Below are positions 24,680 through 32,758 of a stretch of DNA of 41,675 nucleotides, piece after piece. Positions within the stretch are counted from its first letter, which is position 1; every line of letters begins with the position of its first letter. The stretch covers positions 1 through 41,675 of the forward strand of contig NZ_BCSP01000011.1 in the NCBI RefSeq assembly GCF_001570925.1, in the 5' to 3' direction. The notes under the pieces are model-generated. The model did not search any database. It was not told the origin of the DNA and saw only the letters and a list, made by a program, of their open reading frames with translations. The position numbers and the translations under genes are program-made. The stretch comes from [Zimmermannella] bifida NBRC 103089. Its GTDB lineage: Bacteria; Actinomycetota; Actinomycetes; Actinomycetales; Microbacteriaceae.

Positions 24680-26719
24680 TTGCGCCGTATTACTAAAGAG
24701 GGTGTCAAGCGCCGGTTGATCCGTGGCCGAGAGGTTGTCGGAGACCTAGTGGCTGGGCGGACCCGTGTGGCCGAAGACTCGAAGGAAGGGTGCGGCTTTG
24801 GCTCGTGGCTGCACCGGTACGAAGGGATGCACTTTGTCGGCTTCCCGGCGAAATGGCGTGTTGACTTCCCGCCGTTCGTCGAACCGGCGCCTATTGGTGT
24901 GCACCTGCACGTGTACTACGACGACCTGGTGTCGGAAATCGTTGAGCAGCTTGCCAACATCAAGGTGCCGTTTGACGTCATCGTGACCAATGCATCCAAC
25001 GCCACGATTACCGAGGCGGACATCTTGCCGAGCGGTGCCAAGAACGTACGGATCCTTCCCGTCGAGAATCACGGTCGGGACATTTGGCCGCTGCTGCAGG
25101 TTGTCAACGCGGGCATGTTGGACCCGTATGATCTGGTCTTCAAAATCCACACCAAGAAGAGTGCTTGGCGTGAACAGCACGAGACGCTTTCTGGGTCGGG
25201 CGACCAGTGGAAGGAAGGGTTCTATCGAGACCTGCTCGGCACTCCCGAGAACGTCGAGACTATTCTCAACGCGTTCGCGGCAAACCCGGGTATTGGTGTT
25301 GTGACCTCAGAAGGGTCGATTGCGTATGCCGACCAGTGGGGCGGTGACGAAGAGCACGTCAAGCAAATCCTTCGCCGAATTCGTCTGCCGCACAAGCACG
25401 ACGATCTTGAATTCCCATCCGGTTCCATTTACTGGATTCGCGGGTTCGTGCTGCAGGGATTGCGCTCGCTGATGATGGACCGTCCAGACTTCGAAACCGA
25501 AGCTGGGCAGATCGACGGGACCACCGCGCACGCTATCGAGCGACTCATTGGCATTCTTGCGCTTGAGGCCGGCTATGTCATTCAGGAGCGTCAAGATGTC
25601 GAAGCGGTTGCGGAACCGCTGGATCGAGACGGACTCGTTCAGGTGCTAAGCGACCCCGAGTTCCGGGCGAAGGCGATGGCGTTCTACCTGCCGCAATTCC
25701 ACACGTTCCCCGAGAACGACGCCTGGTGGGGCAAGGGATTCACTGAGTGGACCAACGTTTCGAAGGCCAAGCCAGTGTTCCAGGGGCACCCGCAGCCATT
25801 GCTGCCGGCTGAGCTCGGCTTTTATGACCTGCGCATGGATGAAGTTCGCGAGGAACAAACGAAGCTGGCGAAGGCTTTCGGCGTGCACGCGTTCATGTAC
25901 TACTACTACTGGTTCTCGGGTCACAAGCTGATGGAAATGCCCATCAACCGATTGGTCGAATCCGACATTGATCAGCCGTTCTGCATCATGTGGGCAAATG
26001 AGAACTGGACCCGCCGCTGGGACGGTGACTCGAAGAACGTACTCATCGCACAGGAGTACGACAAGGTTCCAGCCGAGAACTTCATCGATGACGTTATGCC
26101 GCTCCTGCAGGATGAGCGATACCTGCGTGTTGATGGTGCAGCGGTGCTCGCGGTCTATCGCATTGCGCAGTTGCCGAACTACCAGCAGGTTATCGAAGAA
26201 TGGCGACGTCGTGCTCGCGAGGCTGGGGTAGGGGAACTGCACCTGATGTCCGTGGACGTCGGTGCAAACTTCGACGGCCTGAACGCCTCGTACATGGAGG
26301 CAGGTATCCAGGGCGCGCTCGCCTTCCCGCCGCACAACCACGAGTACATCGCTATTGCGCACGACGGGCTTGGTGTTCGTGAGCGTTTCCAGGGTGGGTT
26401 GTTCAGCTATCAAGGCATGTGCAACGCGGCCATCGCTCGTCTTCGTGGCGACTTCCCGGAAACGGACTTCCCGGGTGCGATGGTTGGGTTTGACAACACG
26501 GCCCGTCGTCAATGGGAGCCTCACGCCTGGGTGGGGGCAAACCCCTACACGTTCCGTCGATGGATGCGTGCCACAGTTGAGGCTGTTGCGCTTCGCGACC
26601 CTGACCACCGAATCGTCATCGTGAACGCATGGAACGAGTGGGCAGAATCGGCCGTTCTTGAGCCGACTCAACGCTGGGGATTCTGCTACCTGCAGGCACT
26701 CCGCGCCGCATTGATCTAG
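24680..26719 (+). CDS. RgpF-WbsX (GH99-like) fusion protein
   Basis: This 679-residue protein combines two domains. Residues about 70-300 resemble RgpF: VHLHVYYDDLV, VENHGRDIWPLL and FKIHTKKSAW are hallmarks. Residues about 328-675 are a WbsX/GH99-like domain: FYLPQFHTFPENDAWWGKGFTEWTNV near its start, YYYWFSG, WANENWTRRWD and, near the end, NAWNEWAESAVLEP. WbsX-type proteins occur in O-antigen and rhamnan loci and are thought to be glycosyltransferases or glycan-processing enzymes. The TTG start at 24680 is set by AGAGGAAGG seven bases upstream. A 63-bp gap separates it from the RgpF-like gene and a strong terminator follows, so it ends this transcription unit. Confidence 0.88.
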   Translation: MRRITKEGVKRRLIRGREVVGDLVAGRTRVAEDSKEGCGFGSWLHRYEGMHFVGFPAKWRVDFPPFVEPAPIGVHLHVYYDDLVSEIVEQLANIKVPFDVIVTNASNATITEADILPSGAKNVRILPVENHGRDIWPLLQVVNAGMLDPYDLVFKIHTKKSAWREQHETLSGSGDQWKEGFYRDLLGTPENVETILNAFAANPGIGVVTSEGSIAYADQWGGDEEHVKQILRRIRLPHKHDDLEFPSGSIYWIRGFVLQGLRSLMMDRPDFETEAGQIDGTTAHAIERLIGILALEAGYVIQERQDVEAVAEPLDRDGLVQVLSDPEFRAKAMAFYLPQFHTFPENDAWWGKGFTEWTNVSKAKPVFQGHPQPLLPAELGFYDLRMDEVREEQTKLAKAFGVHAFMYYYYWFSGHKLMEMPINRLVESDIDQPFCIMWANENWTRRWDGDSKNVLIAQEYDKVPAENFIDDVMPLLQDERYLRVDGAAVLAVYRIAQLPNYQQVIEEWRRRAREAGVGELHLMSVDVGANFDGLNASYMEAGIQGALAFPPHNHEYIAIAHDGLGVRERFQGGLFSYQGMCNAAIARLRGDFPETDFPGAMVGFDNTARRQWEPHAWVGANPYTFRRWMRATVEAVALRDPDHRIVIVNAWNEWAESAVLEPTQRWGFCYLQALRAALI

Positions 26720-26762
26720 CAAAAAGTGCACTAATACTTACATCAGTGTAATTCGGTGCGAC

Positions 26763-26796
26763 ACGCCGGCATCTTGATAAAAGATGCCGGCGTTTT
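26763..26796 (+). terminator. strong intrinsic terminator
   Basis: A perfect 13-bp stem (26763-26775 and 26781-26793, ACGCCGGCATCTT and complement) with a five-base loop runs into TTTT. It lies 44 bases after the stop of the RgpF-WbsX gene. Confidence 0.9.
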
Positions 26797-26815
26797 CGCA
26801 TTTTCCCGTGACAAG

Positions 26816-26851
26816 TGTGATCGATGTGACTACTGTGACTCATGTCAATAA
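26816..26851. repeat. four 9-bp direct repeats upstream of the lipoprotein gene
   Basis: TGTGATCGA, TGTGACTAC, TGTGACTCA and TGTCAATAA follow each other without gaps. TGT(G/C)A recurs every nine bases (starts at 26816, 26825, 26834 and 26843). The array lies between the terminator and the lipoprotein ribosome-binding site, where a promoter is expected, so it could be a regulator binding array. Confidence 0.6.
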
Positions 26852-26882
26852 GAGTGACGACACGCCGAAGCTAGGGGAAACC

Positions 26883-27347
26883 ATGTCGACATCGCTGAAG
26901 TACTTGCGTGGCGCGAGCGCCCTCGCGGCCCTGCTCGCCGGGGGCCTTGCGCTCACCGGGTGCAGCCAAGCTGCCAACGACGCCGGAACCAGTGCCACCG
27001 ACGCTACCGCTGCGCCAGCAGTGACCACCGCGCCCACCGAAACCGATGGCGCCGTGGGCGAGCTCACCGTAATCGTCACCGAGGCCACCCTTGTCGACGG
27101 CAACATCGAAACCCGTGCCGTGGTAACCGGCCACATCGGCGACGGCACCTGCAAGGTCACCGCCACCAGCGCATCCGGCGAAACACTCACTGGCGAAGCT
27201 GCTGCAGTACCCGACGCGCAGAGCACTTCGTGCCCGCTCGTCGTGCTCGAAGGTGCCGACCCAAGCGCTGACTGGAAGGTCACCGTCGAATACACCGGTG
27301 ACGGCGTCAGCGGCACCTCAGAAGCCACCACCACGGAGGTGCTCTAG
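26883..27347 (+). CDS. small lipoprotein of unknown function
   Basis: This 154-residue protein has a basic N-terminus, a hydrophobic stretch and the lipobox LTGC with Cys27, so it should be lipid-anchored on the outer face of the membrane. A Thr/Ala-rich linker follows (about 30-58), then a beta-rich domain of about 95 residues with two Cys near residues 86 and 116 that could form a disulfide. I do not recognise the domain. The ATG at 26883 has AGGGGA four bases upstream. The TAG stop shares one base with the GTG of the next gene, so both are translationally coupled and probably act together at the cell surface. Confidence 0.82.
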   Translation: MSTSLKYLRGASALAALLAGGLALTGCSQAANDAGTSATDATAAPAVTTAPTETDGAVGELTVIVTEATLVDGNIETRAVVTGHIGDGTCKVTATSASGETLTGEAAAVPDAQSTSCPLVVLEGADPSADWKVTVEYTGDGVSGTSEATTTEVL

Positions 27348-28831
27348 TGCGTACGCTTGCCAACAAGTTTGTCGTCGCGATCGCCGCCCTCGGCCTGCTC
27401 GCGACCGGTGCCATTGCCTCGGTCGTTAGCCAGAGCGCCGAAGCTGCCGACGCGTCGAAGTTCAATCCGGGCATGATCATCACCGACGAACAGTTCTATG
27501 ACGAAACTTCGATGAACGCGGACGAGATCCAGAAGTTCCTCGACGAAAAGGGCCAGAACTGCACCGGCAGCAACTGCCTCAAGGACCACCGCCAGGACAC
27601 CCAGTCGTACCCCGCAAACCTCTGCAAGGGGTACGTCGGACAGCGCAACGAAAGCGCCGCCACCATCATCGAGAAGGTGGCAAAGTCCTGCGACATCAAC
27701 CCCAAGGTTCTGCTGGTGATGCTTGAGAAGGAAACTTCGCTGGTCACCATGGACAACCCTGCCGAATGGCGCTACGACCGCGCCATGGGCTACTACTGCC
27801 CGGACGACCCCAACCGCCCAGGCTGGTGCCACCCCGACTATGCCGGCTTCTTCAATCAGGTCTTTGACGCTGCCGGCCAGCTGCAGAACTACAAGAACAA
27901 CCCGGACAGCTTCGGCTACCGCGCCGGCCGCACGCACAACATCCTCTATAACCCAGACGGATCGTGCGGCACCAAGAGCGTCTACGTCGAAAACGTCGCC
28001 ACCGCATCGCTATACATCTACACCCCGTACACGCCAAACGAGGCCGCGATGAACAACCTCTACGGCGAAGGCGACGGATGCTCGTCGTACGGTAACCGCA
28101 ACTTCTGGCGCCTGTTCACCGACTGGTTCGGTCCGACTGACGCTCCGGTAGAAGCACCGAAGCCGGACCCAAAGCCGGAAATCAAGCCTGAGCCGAAACC
28201 TGAGCCGAAGCCGAGCGCCACGGAGACGGTGAAGCCGGCACCCAAGCCGACGCCGACTACGAAGCCGGAACCCACTGCATCCGCGACGCCGACCGAAACG
28301 GCGAAGCCGACCGAAACCGCTGGCGTAAACGCGAACTCGTCAGCGTCCAAGGGCAAGGGTGAAGCTGAAACGGCAACGCCAGACCCCGTGCCAGCTGAAG
28401 AAGTCACGCCTGAAGCAGCACCAGCTGAACCGCAGGCAGGCGACTCTGAAGCAGCGAAGCCCGAGGCAATGAGCGTGATTCCGAAGCCGGCAGCGCCACA
28501 GGATCTGCCGATGAACAACTCGGATGCACACGCTGCACCAAAGGCTGACGCAAAGAAGGACGGCGCGTCGACCTCGCAACCGGTTGCTCCGAACGCCGGT
28601 GACAACAATGGCTCGATGAGCGTTGTGCCACGCGCGCAGGAGATTCCGAGCCAGGATGCCGCGGCAACCGATAACGCGGCAAACAGCGAAGCCGAACAGG
28701 CCGAAGCCGCACCTTCGGGCGTCATGGCCGAAACCGGCAGCACCCTCACGATTGCTGGTGTGCTGATTCTGGCCGCCGTCGGTCTGGCTGGTGTGATTCT
28801 GGTCGCGGCATCGCGCCGACTCAGCCGATAA
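27347..28831 (+). CDS. secreted lysozyme-like protein with MAETG sorting-type tail
   Basis: This 494-residue protein has a signal peptide (about 1-34), then a globular domain (about 36-265) beginning FNPGMIITDEQFY. It contains NPKVLLVMLEKETSLVT, where E127 or E129 looks like the catalytic Glu of a lysozyme-like fold, several paired Cys (C72/C77, C93/C115) and AMGYYCPDD. Similar actinobacterial domains are often labelled hemagglutinin. Residues 270-455 are a Pro/Glu/Lys/Ala-rich spacer with repeated K-P-E-P units. The end carries MAETG (460-464), a hydrophobic segment (about 468-486) and RRLSR, a sorting signal resembling the LAxTG class used by class E sortases. No sortase is in the window. 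GGAGG precedes the GTG start. Confidence 0.85.
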   Translation: MRTLANKFVVAIAALGLLATGAIASVVSQSAEAADASKFNPGMIITDEQFYDETSMNADEIQKFLDEKGQNCTGSNCLKDHRQDTQSYPANLCKGYVGQRNESAATIIEKVAKSCDINPKVLLVMLEKETSLVTMDNPAEWRYDRAMGYYCPDDPNRPGWCHPDYAGFFNQVFDAAGQLQNYKNNPDSFGYRAGRTHNILYNPDGSCGTKSVYVENVATASLYIYTPYTPNEAAMNNLYGEGDGCSSYGNRNFWRLFTDWFGPTDAPVEAPKPDPKPEIKPEPKPEPKPSATETVKPAPKPTPTTKPEPTASATPTETAKPTETAGVNANSSASKGKGEAETATPDPVPAEEVTPEAAPAEPQAGDSEAAKPEAMSVIPKPAAPQDLPMNNSDAHAAPKADAKKDGASTSQPVAPNAGDNNGSMSVVPRAQEIPSQDAAATDNAANSEAEQAEAAPSGVMAETGSTLTIAGVLILAAVGLAGVILVAASRRLSR

Positions 28832-28853
28832 CGAGCCGTCGCTCGACAACACG

Positions 28854-28888
28854 AAGAGGGAGTGGATCTGCGGATCCGCTCCCTCTTT
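28854..28888 (+). terminator. intrinsic terminator
   Basis: A 15-bp stem with one G-T wobble (28854-28868 and 28873-28887) and a four-base loop ends in CTCTTT. It lies 22 bases after the stop of the MAETG protein. The T run is short but the stem is very strong. Confidence 0.82.
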
Positions 28889-28964
28889 GCTGTGCCGGGA
28901 GAGTCGCTGTACGGATGCACATGGCGCAGTGCGTGCGTGCCGGTGCGGGCGCGCGGTTATGGGG

Positions 28965-29015
28965 ATGCAGGCCTGAGATTCATGCAGGGCTGAGGCTTAT
29001 GCAGGCCTGCAACAC
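28965..29015. repeat. three tandem 17-bp repeats
   Basis: ATGCAGGCCTGAG, ATGCAGGGCTGAG and ATGCAGGCCTGCA start at 28965, 28982 and 28999, an exact period of 17. Only the first 12-13 bases of each unit are conserved. The array is in the gap between the terminator at 28888 and the 3' end of the ligase-like gene. I see no gene in it. Confidence 0.7.
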
Positions 29016-29056
29016 GTGCACAGGTGGCCGCGTCAGTCGTGAACCGCCTACTGCAA

Positions 29057-30544
29057 CTAGTCGACGCGCAGGTCGAGCGCGAGCTCGCTGTCTGCGTGCT
29101 TCACCGTTCCTGCCTGCCGCGGACGCAGCGGTGCGTTCGACGAACGCAGCTTCGCAAACATCGCCAAGTAGCACAGCAGCAGCCAATTTCCTTCGATCAA
29201 CAACCGCGACTCGGTCATCGCTTGCACCGTGAGTGCAATCGTCAAGAAGAACGGTGCGGCGACGGCATATGACGGATGCGCGCGGCGTGCGTTCACCTTA
29301 GGTCGCGGCATCAACGGAATATCGTGCAAGTCAATCGCCAGCCACCAGGTGCGAACCAACGCCGTGAACACCAGTGCGGCAAACAGCAGCGCACCAATCG
29401 TTCCCGTCTGCATCCACACATCAAGGAACGCATTGTGGGCCTGGTGGTACGGCACGCCTTCGATAATGGCGAGCTGTTGGAACTCGGGCAGCCACGGTGC
29501 CCAATAGCTAATCCAGCCCTGACCCAGCACGGGCGATTCCACGCCCAGATTGATGACGGCACGCCAAATCGTGCCGCGTCCCGACATGTCCGAGCTGCGG
29601 TTCATCATCGCGAAGATCGCATTGTTATTGACGATCACGAGCACAGCACCAACGACCAAGACGGTACCGACCGAGGCATAGAGCATCCACCGCTGCCCCC
29701 GCTCGAGCCGGCGACCCGCCACCACGAGCGCGGCACCGAGCGCCACAAACGCGATCGTCACGTACACGGTGGCCGAATCGGTCCACACGATCGCGCCGAT
29801 TCCCGCCAATACCCCCAGTGTCGCGCGCCAGCGCACGATCATGCCGTCAGCAAGTTCGGCCAGGGTGGTGATGATCGCCAAGAGTGCCACCAGCGCCAGC
29901 AGGTTTCGGTTGCCCATCAAACCTTGTAGCGGGCCGCCCTGGAATAGTTCGGAATGTGTCCAGTAGTAACTTCCGGGAATATGTTGCGCAGATAGGGGAG
30001 CGGAGTCGCCCAGCACCTGCTGCAAGAAGTTCGTACGCAGGTACGTAGGCGGCACCACGCCATAGGGAGCGAACAGTGCCGCCCCGAGTTCAAACAGCAG
30101 CGAGCCGTACACCAACAAGCGCATGCCAAACGCGAACGTACGCAAGAACTGAAAGCGACCGAGCGAAACCGCCATCATCGAGGCCGCCGCCATCGTCAGG
30201 GTCTGAATCGCAGCCCCGGCCACGGTCTCGAGCTGGTACCCGCTCCACAACACCGACAGCCAGCACCAAGACACAAACGCCACCAGCATGTACGGCAAGT
30301 GCAAGAGGTGGAGCTTCGGGCGCCGGCGTCGCATTACGACGACCGACAGTGCACCGAGTCCGAGCACAATCAGGCCGTAGCCAGTCCAGCCGATGGTGTA
30401 GCGGAACAGATCGCCGCTAAACGCGACGATGATCATCGCCAGCGACAGCATCATCGCCTTCGAGTATCCGCGGATCTCGGTCGCTTGCTGCCATGGCAGG
30501 CGGAGACCGAGCGCGCGAACGCGCCCCACGAGTTGAGACGACAT
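29057..30544 (-). CDS. O-antigen-ligase/Wzy-like membrane protein
   Basis: This 495-residue integral membrane protein has about ten to twelve hydrophobic segments and a large extracytoplasmic loop around residues 165-215. The stretch SGRGTIWRAVINLGVESPVLGQGW (about 318-341), followed by the loop His pair in YHQAHNAFLD (about 365-374), is the signature of the Wzy_C/O-antigen ligase family. Such proteins polymerise oligosaccharide units or attach a finished glycan to its final carrier. In this locus it could join the polymer to peptidoglycan or a lipid. It is the only gene of its unit, convergent with the MAETG gene and divergent from manA. Confidence 0.87.
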   Translation of the reverse strand: MSSQLVGRVRALGLRLPWQQATEIRGYSKAMMLSLAMIIVAFSGDLFRYTIGWTGYGLIVLGLGALSVVVMRRRRPKLHLLHLPYMLVAFVSWCWLSVLWSGYQLETVAGAAIQTLTMAAASMMAVSLGRFQFLRTFAFGMRLLVYGSLLFELGAALFAPYGVVPPTYLRTNFLQQVLGDSAPLSAQHIPGSYYWTHSELFQGGPLQGLMGNRNLLALVALLAIITTLAELADGMIVRWRATLGVLAGIGAIVWTDSATVYVTIAFVALGAALVVAGRRLERGQRWMLYASVGTVLVVGAVLVIVNNNAIFAMMNRSSDMSGRGTIWRAVINLGVESPVLGQGWISYWAPWLPEFQQLAIIEGVPYHQAHNAFLDVWMQTGTIGALLFAALVFTALVRTWWLAIDLHDIPLMPRPKVNARRAHPSYAVAAPFFLTIALTVQAMTESRLLIEGNWLLLCYLAMFAKLRSSNAPLRPRQAGTVKHADSELALDLRVD

Positions 30545-30622
30545 GGGCGCAATTCTTGCATGCGGTCATGATTTGGTCGGGTGATTTCGGTCGTGAGCGT
30601 GCAAGGCGTTACCGAGTCGTTG

Positions 30623-30635
30623 TAGCCTGCCTGGG
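30623..30635 (+). promoter_or_regulatory. -10 box TAGCCT, leaderless start of manA
   Basis: TAGCCT at 30623-30628 is followed by seven bases and the manA ATG. No Shine-Dalgarno or clear -35 box is visible, so translation is probably leaderless. Confidence 0.55.
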
Positions 30636-31940
30636 ATGCTGTTGTCGATTCAAAACAGCCCCATGCGCTATTCGTGGGGTGCGAAGGGCGCCATTTCGCA
30701 GGTCATAGGTTCGGGCGCGGCACTTGTCGAACCCGAAAATGCTGCGGATGCGAACGGATCGGCACCGATTCAAGCTGAGCTGTGGCTCGGCGCACACCAC
30801 GGCTCACCAAGCCAGCTCGTGGATGCCGAAGTCGTACCCGGCTGCCGCGACCTGCGCGACGTGATTGCACAGCATCCCGAAACCGCGCTCGGCCCGCTTG
30901 CGGCCGGACTGCGCGAAGGCGAGGCGCCACAGTTGCCATTCCTGATGAAGGTGCTGGCCGCCGCGCAACCGCTCTCGCTGCAGGCACACCCCAAACTTGC
31001 TGAAGCTCGGGCCGGGTTCGCCCTCGAGAACGAACGCGGCGTGCCGATGGATGCGCCGAATCGTAACTATCGCGATGCATCCCACAAACCTGAACTGCTG
31101 ATTGCGCTCACCGAAACGATGGATGCGCTCGCGGGATTCCGTGCGCAAGCTGAGGTTTGCGAGTTGGTCACTGCCATCGCCGACGCCGCACCAGAAAACC
31201 TCGCGTTCCAGGTATTCACCCGCCGCGTTCGCGAAGCAGAATCGGAAGGCGCCATGCTCGAACTTGTGGCGTGGCTGCTCAGCGATGACCCCGAAGTTGC
31301 CGCTGCGGTGCCCGCGCTCGACAGCTGGCTCGACGACGCACCGACGAGTGCCGAGCGCTGCCGGTACCCGCGTGAGCGACGCAACCTTGCGCGCATCCGT
31401 GCGGCGTTTCCTGACGATGCTGGCTGCCTGACCGCGCTGCTGATGAACCACGTGGCACTCAAGCGCGGCGAAGCGATCTACGTGCAGGCGGGCGTACTGC
31501 ACGCCTATATTGACGGCGTTGGCATTGAGGTCATGGCCGCGAGTGACAACGTGCTGCGCGGTGGACTGACGCCGAAGCACATTGATGTGCCCGAATTGCT
31601 GCGCGTGTTGCGGGCATCGCCGACACCGCCGCCGTTCTTGGCGCCGCTTAACCTGGAGCACGGGCTGCAGCTGTTTAAACCCGAAGAACCTGACTTTCAG
31701 GTACAGCGCGTGTGTGGCGACGACGTTTCGGTCAAGGCGCACTTCGTCGGGCCGGCAATTTTGCTCGGACTCAATGGCCCGCTTACCGTGACGGGTGCGA
31801 GCGGCGAGTGCGTGACCTTGAACCAGGGTGATTCGTATTTCATTACCCCGGAAGAAGCACCAGTGCACATTGCTGGTGCGGGAGATTGCGTGCTCGCTTC
31901 GGCCGGTATCGAACCGGGAACGGCGCTGCCACTGCGCTAA
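30636..31940 (+). CDS. manA: mannose-6-phosphate isomerase, class I
   Basis: This 434-residue zinc enzyme interconverts fructose-6-phosphate and mannose-6-phosphate, feeding mannose into ManB and then GDP-mannose. Zinc ligand motifs are visible: QAHP with Q116 and H118, HKPE with E153, and VLHAY near 288-292. RGGLTPKH (about 308-315) contains the catalytic Arg. Length is slightly above the usual 390-410. The ATG at 30636 is preceded by a -10 box at seven bases. It is separated from manB (38783) by whiB and four other genes, while in many actinomycetes the two lie closer. Confidence 0.94.
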   Translation: MLLSIQNSPMRYSWGAKGAISQVIGSGAALVEPENAADANGSAPIQAELWLGAHHGSPSQLVDAEVVPGCRDLRDVIAQHPETALGPLAAGLREGEAPQLPFLMKVLAAAQPLSLQAHPKLAEARAGFALENERGVPMDAPNRNYRDASHKPELLIALTETMDALAGFRAQAEVCELVTAIADAAPENLAFQVFTRRVREAESEGAMLELVAWLLSDDPEVAAAVPALDSWLDDAPTSAERCRYPRERRNLARIRAAFPDDAGCLTALLMNHVALKRGEAIYVQAGVLHAYIDGVGIEVMAASDNVLRGGLTPKHIDVPELLRVLRASPTPPPFLAPLNLEHGLQLFKPEEPDFQVQRVCGDDVSVKAHFVGPAILLGLNGPLTVTGASGECVTLNQGDSYFITPEEAPVHIAGAGDCVLASAGIEPGTALPLR

Positions 31941-32133
31941 GTCGGTCGATTCTGGCGGTTTCGTCGCTGGATTTGACATGGCTGCAAGTGATGCGGCCGA
32001 TTCTGGGCAATCGTCAGGCGCGCCGCGGTCTGACGCGGAACGCCAGGTGAACAATTCCCAAAACCTGCGACACTCCGTGACTGGGAATAACCGGAAAGTC
32101 TCAAGGCAGGGGTTAGGGTTTCCGAATTTTGCC

Positions 32134-32171
32134 TTGACGCGAGCTAACTACACCGCTGTAATTACATATGT
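32134..32171 (+). promoter_or_regulatory. whiB promoter with overlapping palindromes
   Basis: TTGACG (32134-32139), a 17-bp spacer and TGTAAT (32157-32162) make the best -35/-10 promoter in the window, with a predicted leader of about 44 nt. The -10 box lies inside the perfect palindrome TGTAATTACA (32157-32166), which overlaps a second one, ACATATGT (32164-32171). The rest of the 272-bp gap after manA holds the distant inverted pair TTCCCA/TGGGAA but no gene. Confidence 0.65.
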
Positions 32172-32212
32172 GAGGCGGGCAAGTCGCTCGTTGAAATGTG
32201 GGGAGTTGTGTT

Positions 32213-32524
32213 ATGGCGAAGATGATTCGACCAGTGCCAGAAAACTGGTTTGTTGATCCGCTCGAACTGGGTGTGCCCGGTACCGAGCACCACGTTGGTG
32301 ACGACAATCCACTGGCATGGCAGGCCGATGCTCTTTGCGCACAGACCGATCCCGAAGCGTTCTTCCCAGAAAAGGGCGGTTCCACGCGCGACGCAAAGAT
32401 GATCTGCCAGTCGTGCGAAGTTCGCGCGCAGTGCCTCGAATACGCACTCGAGCGCGACGAGCGCTTCGGCATTTGGGGCGGCTACTCGGAGCGCGAGCGC
32501 CGCAAGCTGCGCCGCCAGGCCTAG
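32213..32524 (+). CDS. whiB: WhiB-family iron-sulfur transcription regulator
   Basis: This 103-residue protein has four Fe-S ligands, C42, C65, C68 and C74 (spacing C-x22-C-x2-C-x5-C), then the family turn GIWGG at 86-90 and a basic C-terminus RRKLRRQA. WhiB proteins bind a 4Fe-4S cluster and work with the primary sigma factor. The neighbourhood (manB, DUF3499, metallopeptidase, DUF5719, large GT2) is that of WhiB2/WhmD, linked to septation and cell division in mycobacteria, so the WhiB2 subclass is likely. I chose the ATG at 32213 because GGGAG is seven bases upstream. A 234-bp gap without a gene follows; it holds a weak 7-bp inverted repeat (32620/32644) without a T tract. Confidence 0.93.
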   Translation: MAKMIRPVPENWFVDPLELGVPGTEHHVGDDNPLAWQADALCAQTDPEAFFPEKGGSTRDAKMICQSCEVRAQCLEYALERDERFGIWGGYSERERRKLRRQA

Positions 32525-32745
32525 CTCGCAGCCGCGATCTCCGGGCAACCACTGCGCGGAGCGCGCCATACCAAGGGGCAATCCCAGCCGAGCCACATCC
32601 GTACCGCGCCCACGCGCATCCGCATCACTCATCCCACACTCACGATGCGGACGGCAGGGCGCACAACGGGTACCGGCGGCAACTGAAACGGATTCAGTAT
32701 TTCGGCTTGCCGTGCCTAATGTGTATTCCGCACCCAACCACTGCC

Positions 32746-32758
32746 TAGCATTCACCTG
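32746..32758 (+). promoter_or_regulatory. -10 box TAGCAT, leaderless start of the large GT2 gene
   Basis: TAGCAT at 32746-32751 is seven bases before the ATG at 32759. No ribosome-binding site is present between them. Confidence 0.55.

Noticed and set aside
25646-26731. Long minus-strand ORF (361 codons) opposite the RgpF-WbsX gene
   Set aside because: It is fully antisense to a well-supported gene, has no recognisable domain and reflects G+C-rich codon bias.
28060-28920. Minus-strand ORF of 286 codons opposite the MAETG protein
   Set aside because: It is a shadow of the Pro/Glu-rich spacer; the translation is low-complexity.
32054-32087. TTCCCA/TGGGAA pair upstream of whiB as an operator
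   Set aside because: The arms are only six bases and 22 or more bases apart, too weak to claim.
32620-32650. Inverted repeat CCGCATC/GATGCGG after whiB as a terminator
   Set aside because: It has only seven base pairs, a 17-base loop and no T tract; it may just be two copies of the common GCATCC word.
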